A stretch of DNA of 64,000 nt from Cantharellus purpuraceus (GCA_025174535.1 JALBUN010000048.1:930001-994000); one strand, 5' to 3'; numbered from the stretch's first letter, positions 45,896-58,180 are shown. Numbers and translations are program-made. The notes: a model not told the origin generated them from the letters alone.

Positions 45896-46773
45896 ATGTC
45901 CATAGAGCATAAGGAGCAAGCTGAGCGTGTATCCGAACCTGGGCCAAGTAAACGATATAGAAACTTTTATTCAGCTTTGCAACTTGCTACTCAAAGTGCA
46001 GCATCAAAGTGGACGTCAGTAGGAGCTCCTTTAGGGTGCCTTTTCCTTACGTACCATTTTTGACCCTTGACCACGATCTCTAGCTATGAAGACTTCAAAG
46101 AATGCTTCCCCACATACTGCGAGGAGTTTCCTGTGAAGGCTCAAACATTGCGTACACAAATGGCTAAGAATATCCTCGAAGTCACTAAGGTATGAGCTTG
46201 TTCACCTTCGTGCTTGTTGACGTGTCTTTACGCGTCATACAGCAACAATGTGATCAACTACTCGCTGATCATGACGCTGCGACCGCCACGGACATTCTAC
46301 ACGAGATTGTTTTGGAGGGTCGAACAAAAAAGCAGATGAATCAGTACGAGAACGCCAAAGACGTCTGGACATCCAATCTCGGACCACGAGCTGCTGTGCA
46401 CGCTCGGACCGTACCGGTGCTTGAGTCAGAGCGCGATCGTATGCTTGCAGAGCTGGACAAGGTGGGCAATTTGGCGATGGTTGTTGACGGTCATTAAGTG
46501 GTCATTGCATCACAGCTCGCTGCAGAGAACGAAGATATAATCAATGAATTAGAGGCGAATGAAGTTCGTCAACGTGATCATGATACTAAGCTAACGCAAA
46601 GGCTTGATGCATTGGATCAAGTCAGTTCATTAATAACCCCCCCCCCAAGTATTAGTACGACTGACAGTAACGCTACTTTCTCACAGATGGCAACCTCGTT
46701 TGAAGATCTACCTTTACAAGCCATGGAGCAATGGGCAATGGATGCTGAGGAATCTTTGGGCAGCCGCGCCTGA
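45896..46773 (+). CDS. NNF1: NNF1-like kinetochore protein (MIND/Mis12 complex)
   Basis: Predicted subunit of the Mis12/MIND complex linking centromeric chromatin to the outer kinetochore. The start at 45896 (MSIEHKEQAERVSEPGPSKR) is followed by YRNFYSALQLATQSAASKW, then an intron. The family core is YEDFKECFPTYCEEFPVKAQ, TLRTQMAKNILEVTK and QQCDQLLADHDAATATDILH, closing with EIVLEGRTKKQ. A helical C-terminal half follows: VLESERDRMLAELDK, LAAENEDIINELEANEVRQ, then after an intron MATSFEDLPLQAMEQWAMDA. It is about 220 residues, as expected, and mostly coiled coil. The match is by pattern (an aromatic-rich DF..CFP block followed by coiled coil), so a different coiled-coil protein is possible. 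Confidence 0.62.
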
Positions 46774-48147
46774 TCTGCGGACCAGTGTGTGTAATTGTCA
46801 TCCTTGCAATTTGTTGTATTGTATCCCCAATTCTCTCGATCATCATGGCGTATCTCTTCCTGGGCTAGCCTTGTTAGGCGGTGGCCTTCTCAGAGCTACC
46901 GGCGTTCACCTGAATGTCCTGCGCAATATTCAGCTCCATACCCAACATCTCAGAGCTACTAGCTTCGGGTTCCCTGTACAGCATGTATGAATTTCGCATC
47001 ATCAGCCCGCTCCAATTCTACATGATCATGCCGCATGAGTCGTCTTTGTGATACTCGAACCCTTGAGACGCGCACCGCCGCTGAACACCGGGCGTCTCCA
47101 ATTTGATTGTGGTTTGAAACTGATCGTGAGGTACTGTAACCTGCTCAAGCAGGCCAGGAGCTCGTTCCGTTACGGTCCCGATTGACCTCGAGTTGACCAC
47201 CTATAATGTGGCATCCTAGCCGTAATCAAATGCACGACGGCATTGTGATACATGCCTACTCGAAATTGGACATTGATGTTCAACTTGGAAAGCTTTCTTG
47301 TCATATGCCAGCACTTGGTCTTAGACGTCGCTGTGTCGGTTTTACTGTTAAGAGGTCTAGAGCTACCAACAGCGTGTCTCATTGACCCGCCTGAGACGCA
47401 CATCAGCCGCATCCGCTTCAACTGGTCTGGAATATGATATATAATACCCTGCTCGTCGTGTTGTATATTATATCATCAGCCAAATCTATCGAGATGAACA
47501 CCACTAACACTACCAGCACCCAAAATGTTGGCCTCGGCATCTTCGTCCACCAAGCAGGTTCATCATGTCCAGAATGGTTGCCCAATGCTGGCACGCCAGA
47601 GCAAGCAAGTATGCCCCAAACACCACACCTCTCACAGCAGCCAACCTTGGATGGACCTCCACCCAGCTTTTCTTTTCCAATCGGCCCCGTCATGCCCAAC
47701 ACGATGGACACTCCCATCAATCCCCATATCGAGGACAATCAGATGAGAAGAGGGCATTATATGAACGTTGGATTGGGCTTTCTATGTTTGAACGACCAAA
47801 GGAATGCTGCTTTCAAGGCGATGTGTACACATACGCCATCATCGAAAGAGGTCTCAACAGCTCTCCAAGTCAGCCTCCCCAGTCACTTTTCCTGAATACC
47901 ACGTCATGCGTTCGTCCACCAATAACTCATCTTGGCAACGAAAGCTCACCTGACCACAGATGTTCCGAGTCGTCGGCCATTCATGGCAAAACGTTTGAAT
48001 TAGATCCTTGCCGCCTACTCAAGCAGCGATGCATGATTTGCGAGCTTCATGGAATATCTGCAGAATTCGAGCCAAGTGGTGAAATCTTCATTATCTGTAT
48101 GGTGACGATTCTCCATGTAGTCAATGCCATCCATGGCATGCGAGTTC
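46774..48147. other. Gene-poor interval with ambiguous open frames
   Basis: About 1.4 kb. From about 47490 to 47900 all three plus frames stay open for long stretches; the frame from 47494 gives MNTTNTTSTQNVGLGIFVHQ and later SFSFPIGPVMPNTMDTPINP (134 residues). No domain, signal or splice pattern supports one choice. It may be a decayed or lineage-specific gene. A short inverted repeat, TGATATA ... TATATCA, flanks 47435-47474. Confidence 0.35.
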
Positions 48148-51100
48148 TCAATGTACTACAGTCTGAGAATCTCCACCACTTATCTCGAGTAAACCTTCTA
48201 TACTTCGCCCCAGATCACCATCGTTGGCCTCCAGCACCATCTCTGCCACTTCTCGGTCCACTGTTGGAAATATCTGCATCAGTGTAGCCCGCGCCGCATC
48301 TTGTGTCGCTATATGTGCTCGATCAATTTGGTCTTGCAACGCGCCGAAATCTAGCGTCGGCGATGGGTTGCGCGACGGATGCGGGCTTACTGCTTGAATA
48401 TGTCGTTGTACAGGAAGTGCATGTGGTGCACGTGTGGGTGATTGGTTCCGAAATTGCGGCTCTTCCATGGTTAATGGCGGATTTATCAATGACAGACCAC
48501 GAGAAGTTGGCGTATAATCCGTCCCAGGCGATGATCCAGTATATGGATTCGCTGGGGAATTCGAGTATGCCGGACGGATCCGCGGCTTATATGGTGTCTG
48601 TATAGGAGGCTCATAACTACTTTCGCCCATTGGTGTGTGAGGTGCTTGTTGTGCAGCATCATGCTGTCGTATCTGGTCAGGATGTGACCAATGAGGAATC
48701 GGAGGCTGTTGCCCAGGTTGTTCTACATTTCCAACACTGAGGGGTACAAACGGCCCAGGGAGATCCCGCCATCCAACCCTCCGGACATTCTCATTGCCAC
48801 TTTGTGAGCCAGAGATCCGAGACTCATCTAATACATCACTGAATATACGACCTATCGCCGCTAGAGGTTTGGAGATAGTATCCGATGTCCGTTGGAAGAA
48901 ACGTCGAGTGTCTTCCGCGATAGAAACCTGAGAATTGTCAGCTGGGTGCTGGGGGTTAAGTCCACCAGCCGACACATCCGAAGACGACGATGGCATCGGA
49001 AGAGAAAGAGGTCGTGCAGCCTCTTCACCTGCCAATGAAGCTGGGGGATGGAGCCTGGGAGGCGTTGGAATGGGGGTTCCAGGTATGTTCGGCGTCCGTG
49101 GTGTATGTGGCCGGACGCTGCTAGGCGGCGACGGTGTACGCGTCACAGGGAGCATATCGATAGCAACTTCGACATTCCTAAAGTACAAGAAATGTTAGAG
49201 TATGAACATGCGGGATGTCGCATCGGACTGCTGCACCGTTCGAATTGTTCCTGCGAGATATTTGAAAGAGAGGAGTGATCCATTGTTTCAATGAAAGATA
49301 CTGCGCCCATCTGGAAGATGTCGTTTGAATTGATTTAAAAAGGTAACAAGAACCTACCAAACTGGATAGATAATACCCTGCCTCGCTTTGCAGCTTGTTT
49401 GGACTTCGAAAGCGATTGATATACCTGAAGCCACTGTTAGAAGCGACGCGTGGTATAATGCGAGGAAGGGAGCTGACTCCACGTTACTCAATAGATGCTC
49501 AGGATTTGCTTTGAGTACCACAAAGATGAGGATTGGGATGAAAGAGTCTGCTCCCTCGGCCAATTTTACATGACGAATCAAGCCTGAAGTAAACTAGGTA
49601 TCAGCGACCGGCTTTCACCAGAGATAATGTTGAAGCAGTAGAAGGGGGGGTGTCGCCACCAGGCTTTTAGAATCACAAGAGAAGTCATGAAGTACCGAAG
49701 ATGACCTTGCAGCAATTCAAAATGCAAATTAACTTGTCGCGCGGCGCTTTATAGTGGTTCATCTTCAACAGCTCTGGGAAAACAATGCGTCACTATCGTG
49801 ACCGCTTTGAACGGTACGATCACCGTGAGTAATACCTTGTTGTGCAAACTCTAGAAATCCCCTGACTTCTTTGCCTCCTTGACCATCCTTTCCTCCTGTC
49901 GGAACGTCGAGGTGTTCTTCACGTAACCACCCAAAGAGGGATATACGTTGACGCAAAACATGATCTCGTTCGAGATCATCAGTGGTGCGCAGTGATGGAG
50001 GTAGTAGAGGCTGAAATGTGCTGTCAAGTGATATCCCTTCATTAAGTGTCTGGGAGCAGTGAGTTGATATGAAACTTACAATTCATAAAGCCTGTTCATC
50101 ACTAGCTTCTCCATCGCTTCCATAGCGTGGTCAAAATCCTGTGGCGTAGAATTTTGCCAGGGAGAGCCGTCCATTGTACGCATTTTGTCTGAGATGAACT
50201 AAATAGAGACAATGCGTACGCACGACTTGAGAGATAGGAATGCTTACATCAAGGAAGTCGTGTATGATTTTAATCTGATCATTCACCGCAAAAGTCTTCT
50301 TAGAGAAATTAGAAAGAAAACTGTAGAATTAAGCATCGGGATCTTATTTGCAATCGACAAATGCTCCTAGAAGTGACTCACCTCCGCAAATACTTAGCTA
50401 TTGGATCAGCTCCTTTTGTCTTCATTTGATCAAGGAACTTCTGAAAGTCAAACTGGCCATCTGGCTTGGGAGATGTCGCAACTCTAATATCATCGGAAGA
50501 TGCAGCCGTGTGGGGATTGGTCTGCTCCTCAAAACGGCCGGAGGCAGCTTGTGACTCTAGACTGGCATTGGGTAGGGACGCGGATGTGGTAAGCTGAGAA
50601 GGCATAGAAGAAATGGAGGGATGAGTATGATGTAAAGAAGATGTTCGTGGAGGCGGTGGAGGGGCAGGGGGAGTGACGGACCGCCTGGGAGATCGGGTTA
50701 GAGTTCGGGCAAGGGAAGCAAGCGAGGGAAACGTCGAGGTTGTCGCAGGCGCGCTTTGAGAAGCTTGCGGTGCAGATTGCTGAGACAGAGACTCTGATCC
50801 TGTTTCTCCCTTTTGCGGAGCTGTGGAAAATGAGGTGGTGGGTAATGTAGGACTTGTTGATCTCGAATTCGACGAGTCCTTAATTGAAGGCAGAAGCGGA
50901 GGGGGATGGCCTTCTGCATTTTCCCATGCCTCCCGGGCATTCTTCTCCACGGGATCAGACAGCAAAGGATCGAACTCCTTCAGGACTGACGGATCTGATG
51001 TCGGCATCACTGGTAATTCCATCTGTGGAAAAGGGTGCTCTGAGGGCTGCGAGTGTAGGACTGAACATAACCCCAGTGTCAAAGGCGAATTCTTAAGCGG

Positions 51101-51244
51101 GCCCTCTGACATGGTTAAGCGTTACTCACTATCTAAGTCATCAGGTTCAGGTGACGAAGGCTTGGATACCCATGGATTCCTCGTTTCCGCAGTGACGGCT
51201 AAGGTGTCTGCATCGTTCAAAATGTGGATTCCCTCATCTGCCAT
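48148..51244 (-). CDS. VPS9: VPS9-type Rab5 guanine nucleotide exchange factor with C-terminal CUE domain
   Basis: Endosomal exchange factor activating Rab5/VPS21; the CUE domain binds ubiquitin on cargo. A start at 51244 ([20 protein letters not shown]) is chosen as the first ATG of the well-formed exon; an upstream frame is open. A long disordered N-terminus is rich in Ser/Pro. The helical bundle begins [20 protein letters not shown], followed by short exons with [20 protein letters not shown] and [18 protein letters not shown]. The VPS9 core is [20 protein letters not shown], then [35 protein letters not shown] and [21 protein letters not shown] second disordered stretch precedes the CUE domain, [20 protein letters not shown] to [12 protein letters not shown]. 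The usual MFP motif is IFP here. Confidence 0.88.
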
Positions 51245-52461
51245 AACAAGGGGAGACGTTGCTTTCGTGAGTCTCGTTGGTGGCGATCCAACGGATATTG
51301 AGCACTGCACAGTGCTCGTCACGAATATACGCGTTCTGTGACATTGTCTCACGTTCTTACGTCATCCGTTTTAGCCTTCTGGCCACTTTTTGTGCCCGAT
51401 CACATAGCTCACTCATACGGAGATGGCTCCAGGATGGTGCTGGGGAAATTGGTAGCCACTCAGCAAGTCAACGGTATGATGGTTCTGTTGAGAGTGACAG
51501 AGGACTCATAGCGAGCTCATCGACTTAGTCAGAATACCGGCTCACTTCCAATGATAATCCTTATGTAATATAAGTTTTTCAAGTTTAGTCTATCCACAAG
51601 TTCGACATATTTCTTTAGGTTCTGACCGTCTGTGGCACACTTGAAATTGATTCTTTCGACGGCAGGATAGCTAACGTATTCATGGATTCTGAAGACTTGA
51701 AGAACTAGGACGTAAAACTCATGGGCTTATATTGGTTGCTGTCTTAAACTACTAGCCGTTCAACTCTCTTCCCCAGCGCTATTGTTTCCGCTGTAACAAT
51801 ACAAGCGTAATTACATACTTCACATGCACTTTAACAGTGCACAGAAGAAGCATTGCTACTCTGAATGGGTCAATTTTTCCATGCAGACTGCGAGATCAAT
51901 CCAGAATGACAATCCCCCTCATTGGTGTCTTCGAGCCCTCTCAGTTGACTGCTGGAACTAACCGATGACAGACTGTCTCTAACCCAGTCATAACTTCTGA
52001 CAGTACTGACTTAGGGTTACATCGGTCAGCTCGCAGCATCGAATGGGACTTGGTTTATGATCTTAGACTAAGGTATGTCAATCTCGACACTGATCAATAA
52101 TGATCATTAACTTTAATCCAATAACTTTAGTGTTGTTCCGTTGATCCGCCCTACAGTAAGTGAAATCTCACTAATCCTCCATCTTTTCGTCGACAAGACG
52201 CAAGCCAATCAAAGGGAGAAGCACAATCTTAGCAATACTGCTTCGGGCATCTAAAGGCATCTTCACGTGTCTCGATACATTGTACTATCCTTCTGGCTTT
52301 AGAATGTTATTGCACGTATTATGATGTGCTACAGGAAGGTTTGTCCTAAGTATGCGTAGTTCTGAGCTTTGCCCGATATTCCTGTTCTGGGTTGTAGTCA
52401 AGTTGCCGATTGTGGCCATATTGTCTATTTACAAAACCCTCCAAGGGACGCCACCAATTTT
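51245..52461. other. Intergenic interval without a recognisable gene
   Basis: About 1.2 kb between the VPS9 start and the peroxidase stop. The open frames are short and no motif, RNA gene or repeat was recognised. It carries the VPS9 promoter. Confidence 0.45.
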
Positions 52462-54479
52462 CTAGTCTGTATCGAGCGGGACCGGGTCACATCCGAAGTC
52501 TATAAATATAGGGTTGATCTTCCGGGCAACCCATAAGACTACATCTAGTGACTTCTCAATGGTGCCATCCAATCCTGTAAGAGGGGTTGGTCAATAAAAA
52601 CTAACAGCTGCTGTGGTCTTGTGTACCTGAAGGTGTGTCGTCGGTCAATAATTGATAGAGCAAGCACGCTAAGTCTTTTACTGAAGGTGCGGTCTTGCCT
52701 CCCAGTCGGCCGTTTTCGATCGCACCGAAGTTTAGTGGTATGAAGTTATCTCGACCCACCTAATTGTTGGGAGGCTGTGACGAACATCGATTGAAGGAAT
52801 AAAAATAGCTCACATTCCCTCCGAAAATGTTTTCTTCAGGATTCTGCTTTATAAACATTGCGACTTCACCCAGGAGTTCCGTAAGTCCATATGGTGCTTC
52901 AGTATTGCGCCTGGGCGCAGCTGTAGTCAGATGTGACGCACCCAGTTACAGGTGAAAGATCCTTACCAGAAGGGGGGAATCTGCTCCGGTTCGTAGCTGG
53001 TCATTATTTAGTGCCTGGCCTCTCCTGAATTCTTTTGACTACACATACCGAAAGCCTCCAGAGGAAGAGTCATGGACGGCTCCAAAAAAGGACGCTGTCA
53101 CAGGGAAATTAGGAATTCCTTTAATTCCCTGACTGGGAAATCTGGTTCAATGAAAGATGTCTCCATGGTTTCTTCATGACTGCAAAAGAAGTGTTTTACG
53201 CACAGGTGATACACAAATGTTGCAGCGCCTAGAAGAAGAATAGCTTTCGGGCCTAACCACGATATCAAAAAGTCTCTTTTGTTCATGAGTGAGCTATTCA
53301 AACCGTAGAAAAATTCCCCGTTATCCGCAAGACTTTGCCTGTACCGCTGTGCTTGGTATCGAATCATTGTTTTGCGGTCAAAAAGACCTTGTGATGTTCT
53401 GTTGGCAGTCTCGGTGAAGAAGGTAAAGAGGGTGCTATTGAGACGAAAATTATCGCGGGAAGGGTCCAGGAAATAGTCATTACGCGTGAGCGATCCGTCT
53501 GCCTCGACTGGATGAGGATCTACGTATTAGCACAGAACACAATAAAAAAATCGCAACTTACACTTATTATGAGCATTGTAACCCCTGGAAAAGGATATGA
53601 ACAGATCATTATCTGTGAACTCAGTGTGGATTATGCTTACCCCTCCTTCCCACCGAGGACACCTCCAAGAAATGCAGTCTGGGTGGTTTTGTGTCCTATG
53701 GAGCATTTTTCGGTTATCACATCCCCATCTTCAGCAATTGCCAGTGCGGAGAGCACCACAGCAAGGTCCCAACCCATCTGCAAAGACCACAACAATTGAA
53801 GTGAGCGGCGCAGCGAGAAGTTAGTTTGAATTGAACTGACATTGTAGATATTCTGTGATGCTGCAACCATTTCCTAGAGGATGTACAAGAATTTGTGTGC
53901 AATGCTAGATTACACCAAATCTATTTTTTTGCGACTGGACTTACGGTGTACGTCGTTATTCCGTCGTGCGATATAAACTGAACGAGTGGCATCAAACAGG
54001 CTATTAGGTCGAGCATCACGTTCATGAGCGCTTGAGCACTCACATTGTGGTTCGCGGCGGCATTCATGCCTTTACGGTCTGATTAGATGACGAACTGTAC
54101 CAGAAGATAAATAAATGTACCCGGGCAAGGCCCACGAATGTCATTAGGTCCAGGAGGCATAAATTGATGGGCTACAATCGAGAAGCACGTCAATTGTCCG
54201 TTAATCATACGAGAAAATATAACTAGGCATGCCATTATCTCCATGGGCAGGAACGAGAAGGTTTCCGCGGCCACTGCCTAACGTAGTACCCATGAGCGAC
54301 TTACAGGCTTTACAGCATCATCTGAATAGTTACAGACCAGGAAGTCCATTTTCAAGAGCATGTGTGTACGGAAATCGAGAATCAAAGGGTGCAGCGCCAT
54401 GCTTTTGAAGTGGAAGATTGGGCATACATGAAGCCGAGGAGAGCAGGCTGAGGGTGAGCAGAGCGACACGCCGAACCAT
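52462..54479 (-). CDS. Secreted heme-thiolate peroxidase (chloroperoxidase/unspecific peroxygenase family)
   Basis: Secreted heme enzyme using H2O2 to oxygenate or halogenate small organics. The start at 54479 gives a signal peptide, MVRRVALLTLSLLSSASCMP. Spliced exons read GDNGMPSYIFSHQFMPPGPN and DIRGPCPGMNAAANHNVSAQ, where Cys in the PCP motif is the axial heme ligand. YTEMVAASQNIYNVSMGWDL follows. The acid-base region is HPVEADGSLTRNDYFLDPSR, an EAD form of the EHD/EGD motif. TMIRYQAQRYRQSLADNGEF lies in the distal half. The end has VTASFFGAVHDSSSGGFR, VGRDNFIPLNFGAIENGRLG, and then FIDFGCDPVPLDTD with a stop at 52462. About nine short introns. The penultimate Cys could form the disulfide seen in some long family members. 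Confidence 0.85.
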
Positions 54480-54983
54480 TCTTTCAGAGGCTAGAGAGAC
54501 ACAACTGAAGGGTGTCGAATACTTATCCTGCACCCTTTTAAGCACGCGCACAAGCTCCTAGTGTTCATCGATTCTAGCAGCGAGATCACCAGGCTTGCGA
54601 TTCAAGAGACAGCTCTAACCACCTGAAAAGCATGGTTCCTTCAAGGTCATGAGTGAAAACAAGCCCTAAAAGTGCAAATATCGGCGATCTGCCCCTGCAT
54701 TTCACGTCAAAGATTATCAAAGTAGTAGCCAGCGAGCGCTGTTTTTATATGTTCAAACTCCGTATGTCGGCCAAGTCGGTCTCAGCCAGCTTGGAATCAC
54801 GAAGCAACTTGCTACGTACCCTCCACAATGGGAATGAAGGAATTCGTTTAACTACGTTCAGCAGTTCACACTTGGGAATAACAATACATTGAACGATCCG
54901 AGCCGCCTATCGGCTACCGTAAACAAATCCGTACACTGGCACTGGCAGTTGAGCAAAGCAAGTCCCTCCTTAATTCTTCCTCC
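54480..54983. other. Intergenic interval, promoter side of the peroxidase gene
   Basis: About 0.5 kb. A plus-strand frame at 54653-54892 shows no family motif and is judged noise. No other feature was recognised. Confidence 0.45.
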
Positions 54984-57947
54984 TTACAACGTGTATCTAT
55001 ATCCAGACCAGGCATCCCCCTTCTCCATCTTCACATGCTCAACACTGTCGTAAACTTTGGTGTCGGACGACTTGGGCTCTTTAGTTGTAACGTTCCTGAT
55101 GATCTCATCCCGCTCGCCTCGGGCTCTTCGAGCATTTTCTCTACGCAATAAGTAAATAGAGGTAAGGGATGCGATCCAACCCAGTCCAATGTAAGCCACT
55201 GAGAGGTAGAAGTCAATATTTACGTTCGTTTGGATGCTGAAACAGTAATATGACGTAAGACCCACAGACAATTCCGTGACCGAGGCGGAAGAAAGGTTTA
55301 TCCTTGCTACGATACTAGTAGACAGATAGAGTAAGAGAATCGGTTTAGGAACACACAATGGCCAGTTTAGACGCACCACATTTGAGCTTACAGCCCCATT
55401 GATGTTGCCACTGTGACACTTTATAAGACCATACATGCATCATAGAATTACCCCACACGTACAAACTAATGATCATGGCAAGCGTGACGGAGCGTTTGTA
55501 ACTTCCTTCCACGTTATTAGAAAACCACGCTCTGCGAAATCGTTAACGTCACTCAAGGGGGAAATGCTAAAAGAATACTGAGTACATGGTATTTGCTGAT
55601 GGTGGGATATTCACTTAGTAAGGGGGTAGTACAAGTGATGAGAGATGGACCTACGGATAACAGGGTAGATTCCACTGGCAGCGAGCTGCAGAAAAAATGT
55701 CAGTGTTATCCTCTGATACTCGAAGAAAGGGAGGAGAGCGCACAAAGACTGCAAAATACGACAACGCAGCGTTCTTCGAGGCAATCAATATGATGTATCC
55801 AACCGCAGCTGCCGACGATATATCAAGAATGTTCTGTTCCCCCACAAAGGCCTCTCTCGTGTACTCACCGATTGCGAAGAAAACACTGAGTGCAACGCGC
55901 TTTACAATCAGTACCTGACAATATCTTCAAGGAGCTGACATACAGGTTGAAGTAGCCACGGTACCCCCGTCGATCTGCGGAAAATCCGACCGCACACGTC
56001 AAAATACAGGCCCACACGTAAATAGGCACGGTCAACAGGTTAGCAGGTGTTGCTTTAAAACCTGAATAATGTAGTGTGAATAGGACATATAGTGAATGTA
56101 TGCACAGGACACTGGTCACCTAGCTAAATATGCGCTTCGATATTAGAAGGTATGTAACAACGTCACGGGCCGGAGAACACGAACCTGGGAAATGATTGTA
56201 GGCAAAAAGAGGGAGAATGCGTAGAGCGGGCCGTCACTATCATGGGGTGTAACCCGAATAGCTCAAGGGGATCTATCAATAGACTCACGCTCCACAATAT
56301 ACCATCACTGTTAATAGCAGGGATGTGAACACTCAGGCACGGCATTTCACTGATCTGAGAGAGTACATAATACTCACTGCCAACCCATGTCTTCCAGTCC
56401 ATAAGACTATCAAGGATCCACTGCCATTTGAGTTTCTCGCCTGCTGCAGAGAACTGGTCGTCTTCCTGCAGCCGACGAATCACGAATGCACGTTCCTCCT
56501 CTGTCAAGAACTTGGCAGTATCAGGGAAATCCTGAATAATGAAAAAGGAGAACGCTCCAGCCAAAACAGTGGCTAGACCCTCTAGGATAAAGATCCACGC
56601 CTGAATCAGATAGTCATCCTCCTCAGCACGCTAGGATATATTCGTCAAAAAAACAATTAAGTACCCAAGCGGGTTTGCCCCCGATGCCTTGCATGTTGGA
56701 GATAGCAGCGGCCAGCAAGCCTGTAGATATTACAAGATCTGTATGTAGCACGACGAGACTGGAGGCCGCTCGCACGAACCTCCAAAGGCTCCAGATACTG
56801 TGGCGGCAGAGAAGAAGAGGGCGGCGCGGATACCAAATTCGGAACGTTTGTACCAGCTTCACATCAACTAGATATGAATGCGAGAATGAAACATGAAAGA
56901 ATTTGTTTCTGACCAGCTGAGGAAAAGGGTCGTTAAAGGCGTATCTACAGGTGGGAACTATTTCACGAACCTCAAATAAAAGTTAACCTATAAACGTGTC
57001 AGCTTAATAGAGAGTGCAAGGTTGGTGAAAACAAATCTCACGCCTGGGAATAGGCCAGCTTCAAAGGTACCTATCTGGGAGGGTTGTAACGATTCATGCC
57101 ATGCAAAGATTTTACTAACCTAGCAGCCATCGCATTCCCAACAGGCCACCGTAATTATGCACCAGTCCCTGAACGGTCTGAAATGGCCATGTACAGTAGC
57201 CGCCAAAGTTAGTGTATCAGGACGCACCATCATCACTCCCCATAATAACATCAAAGCCGAAAGCCATATTGACGGCCTAAGGCGTTTGAGGAATACATTA
57301 CTGGGAACCTGTATGTGCCCCAGTTTGCTATCAGGACAAACTGTTGCTTAAGTAAGAATATACCTCGAATATGGCATAACTATCAGACTACATTAGTGAA
57401 GCTAAAAGAAATGTGTAAAGGAGGATCTTACGAAAAGAAAAAAATGGTCAGAGCTATGTTATATTGGTTGTCATTGATGTGGAGATCTTTCTCCAGGTTG
57501 TACAGCTGTGAGGAATGTGTAAGTGGATAATAGTATGCTAGAGTGGATCAGTGAGGGGATATCATACTCTAGCGTTCCCCTAGTAGGGCAACGGATTAAC
57601 GGAGAAACATATATAACAGTTAAAACACTTGCAATAGAAGTTCGATCAAGGAACGATAGAAGATATAACAAAGATACTGATTACAATCAGATAGCGTCAG
57701 CCCCGGGCCTACGTAGAATAAATTCCGCCGCTTACACTGGTATAATTTCAATCAGCCAGGGAAAGTAGGTAGAAGAGTGCCAGCTCACCCATGGAACGAG
57801 AGCCCAGTCGAGTTTTCTTAACAGTTTTTTCTCATCAATACTAGATGCGTCCAACGCTACCCGTGTGGCTGCCGGGACTTGTGGATTGTCAGCAATAGGA
57901 GACTTTTCGACGTCGTGACTAGAGGAAGTTGGGGACGACGATGCCAT
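54984..57947 (-). CDS. MFS permease, anion:cation symporter (Dal5/allantoate) family, copy 2
   Basis: Second Dal5-type symporter, paralogous to the copy at 39516-41915. The start at 57947 gives a Ser-rich leader, MASSSPTSSSHDVEKSPIAD, then KKLLRKLDWALVPW and LYLLSFLDRTSIA, the helix 1 signature. The region near 56600-56870 encodes SEFGIRAALFFSAATVSGAF-like residues and LLAAAISNMQGIGGKPAW. The central loop is IIQDFPDTAKFLTEEERAFV followed by IRRLQEDDQFSAAGEKLKW. The C-terminus reads RRENARRARGERDEIIRNVT and ends GDAWSGYRYTL. Twelve helices are expected; exon borders in the middle are approximate because of about twelve short introns. It sits in tandem downstream of the RPP40/MFS divergent promoter and upstream of the peroxidase. 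Confidence 0.85.
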
Positions 57948-58180
57948 TGTTGCAGCAGAGATAATGATGACGGCCGAGGGAGGGCAACCTGTCGAGTTGT
58001 GTGACCACCTTCATATGTTATATGTTACACATATGATTTCCTGATCAGCTTATAATTACTTACAGCTAGTGCGCACCATCACCCTATCCGAGCCACTATC
58101 CGAGCCACTATTCCCAATTCACCCAGGCACACTAACAGGCGTCACAGTCGGCAAACTGTTCGGCCATCTGTGCATTTGAG
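57948..58180. promoter_or_regulatory. Shared divergent promoter, permease copy 2 / RPP40-like
   Basis: 233 bases between head-to-head ATGs. It contains a direct repeat, ATCCGAGCCACTAT (58085-58110, two copies), and a TATGTTATATGTTACACATATGA stretch (58013-58037), AT-rich and partly palindromic. Confidence 0.45.

Noticed and set aside
48303..48605. Plus-strand frames opposite the VPS9-CUE C-terminus
   Set aside because: They mirror the clear minus-strand CUE and linker coding sequence and carry no motif.
52462..57947. Peroxidase and adjacent permease as a metabolic cluster
   Set aside because: Only two genes, no biosynthetic core enzyme or pathway regulator nearby; a second permease lies among unrelated genes.
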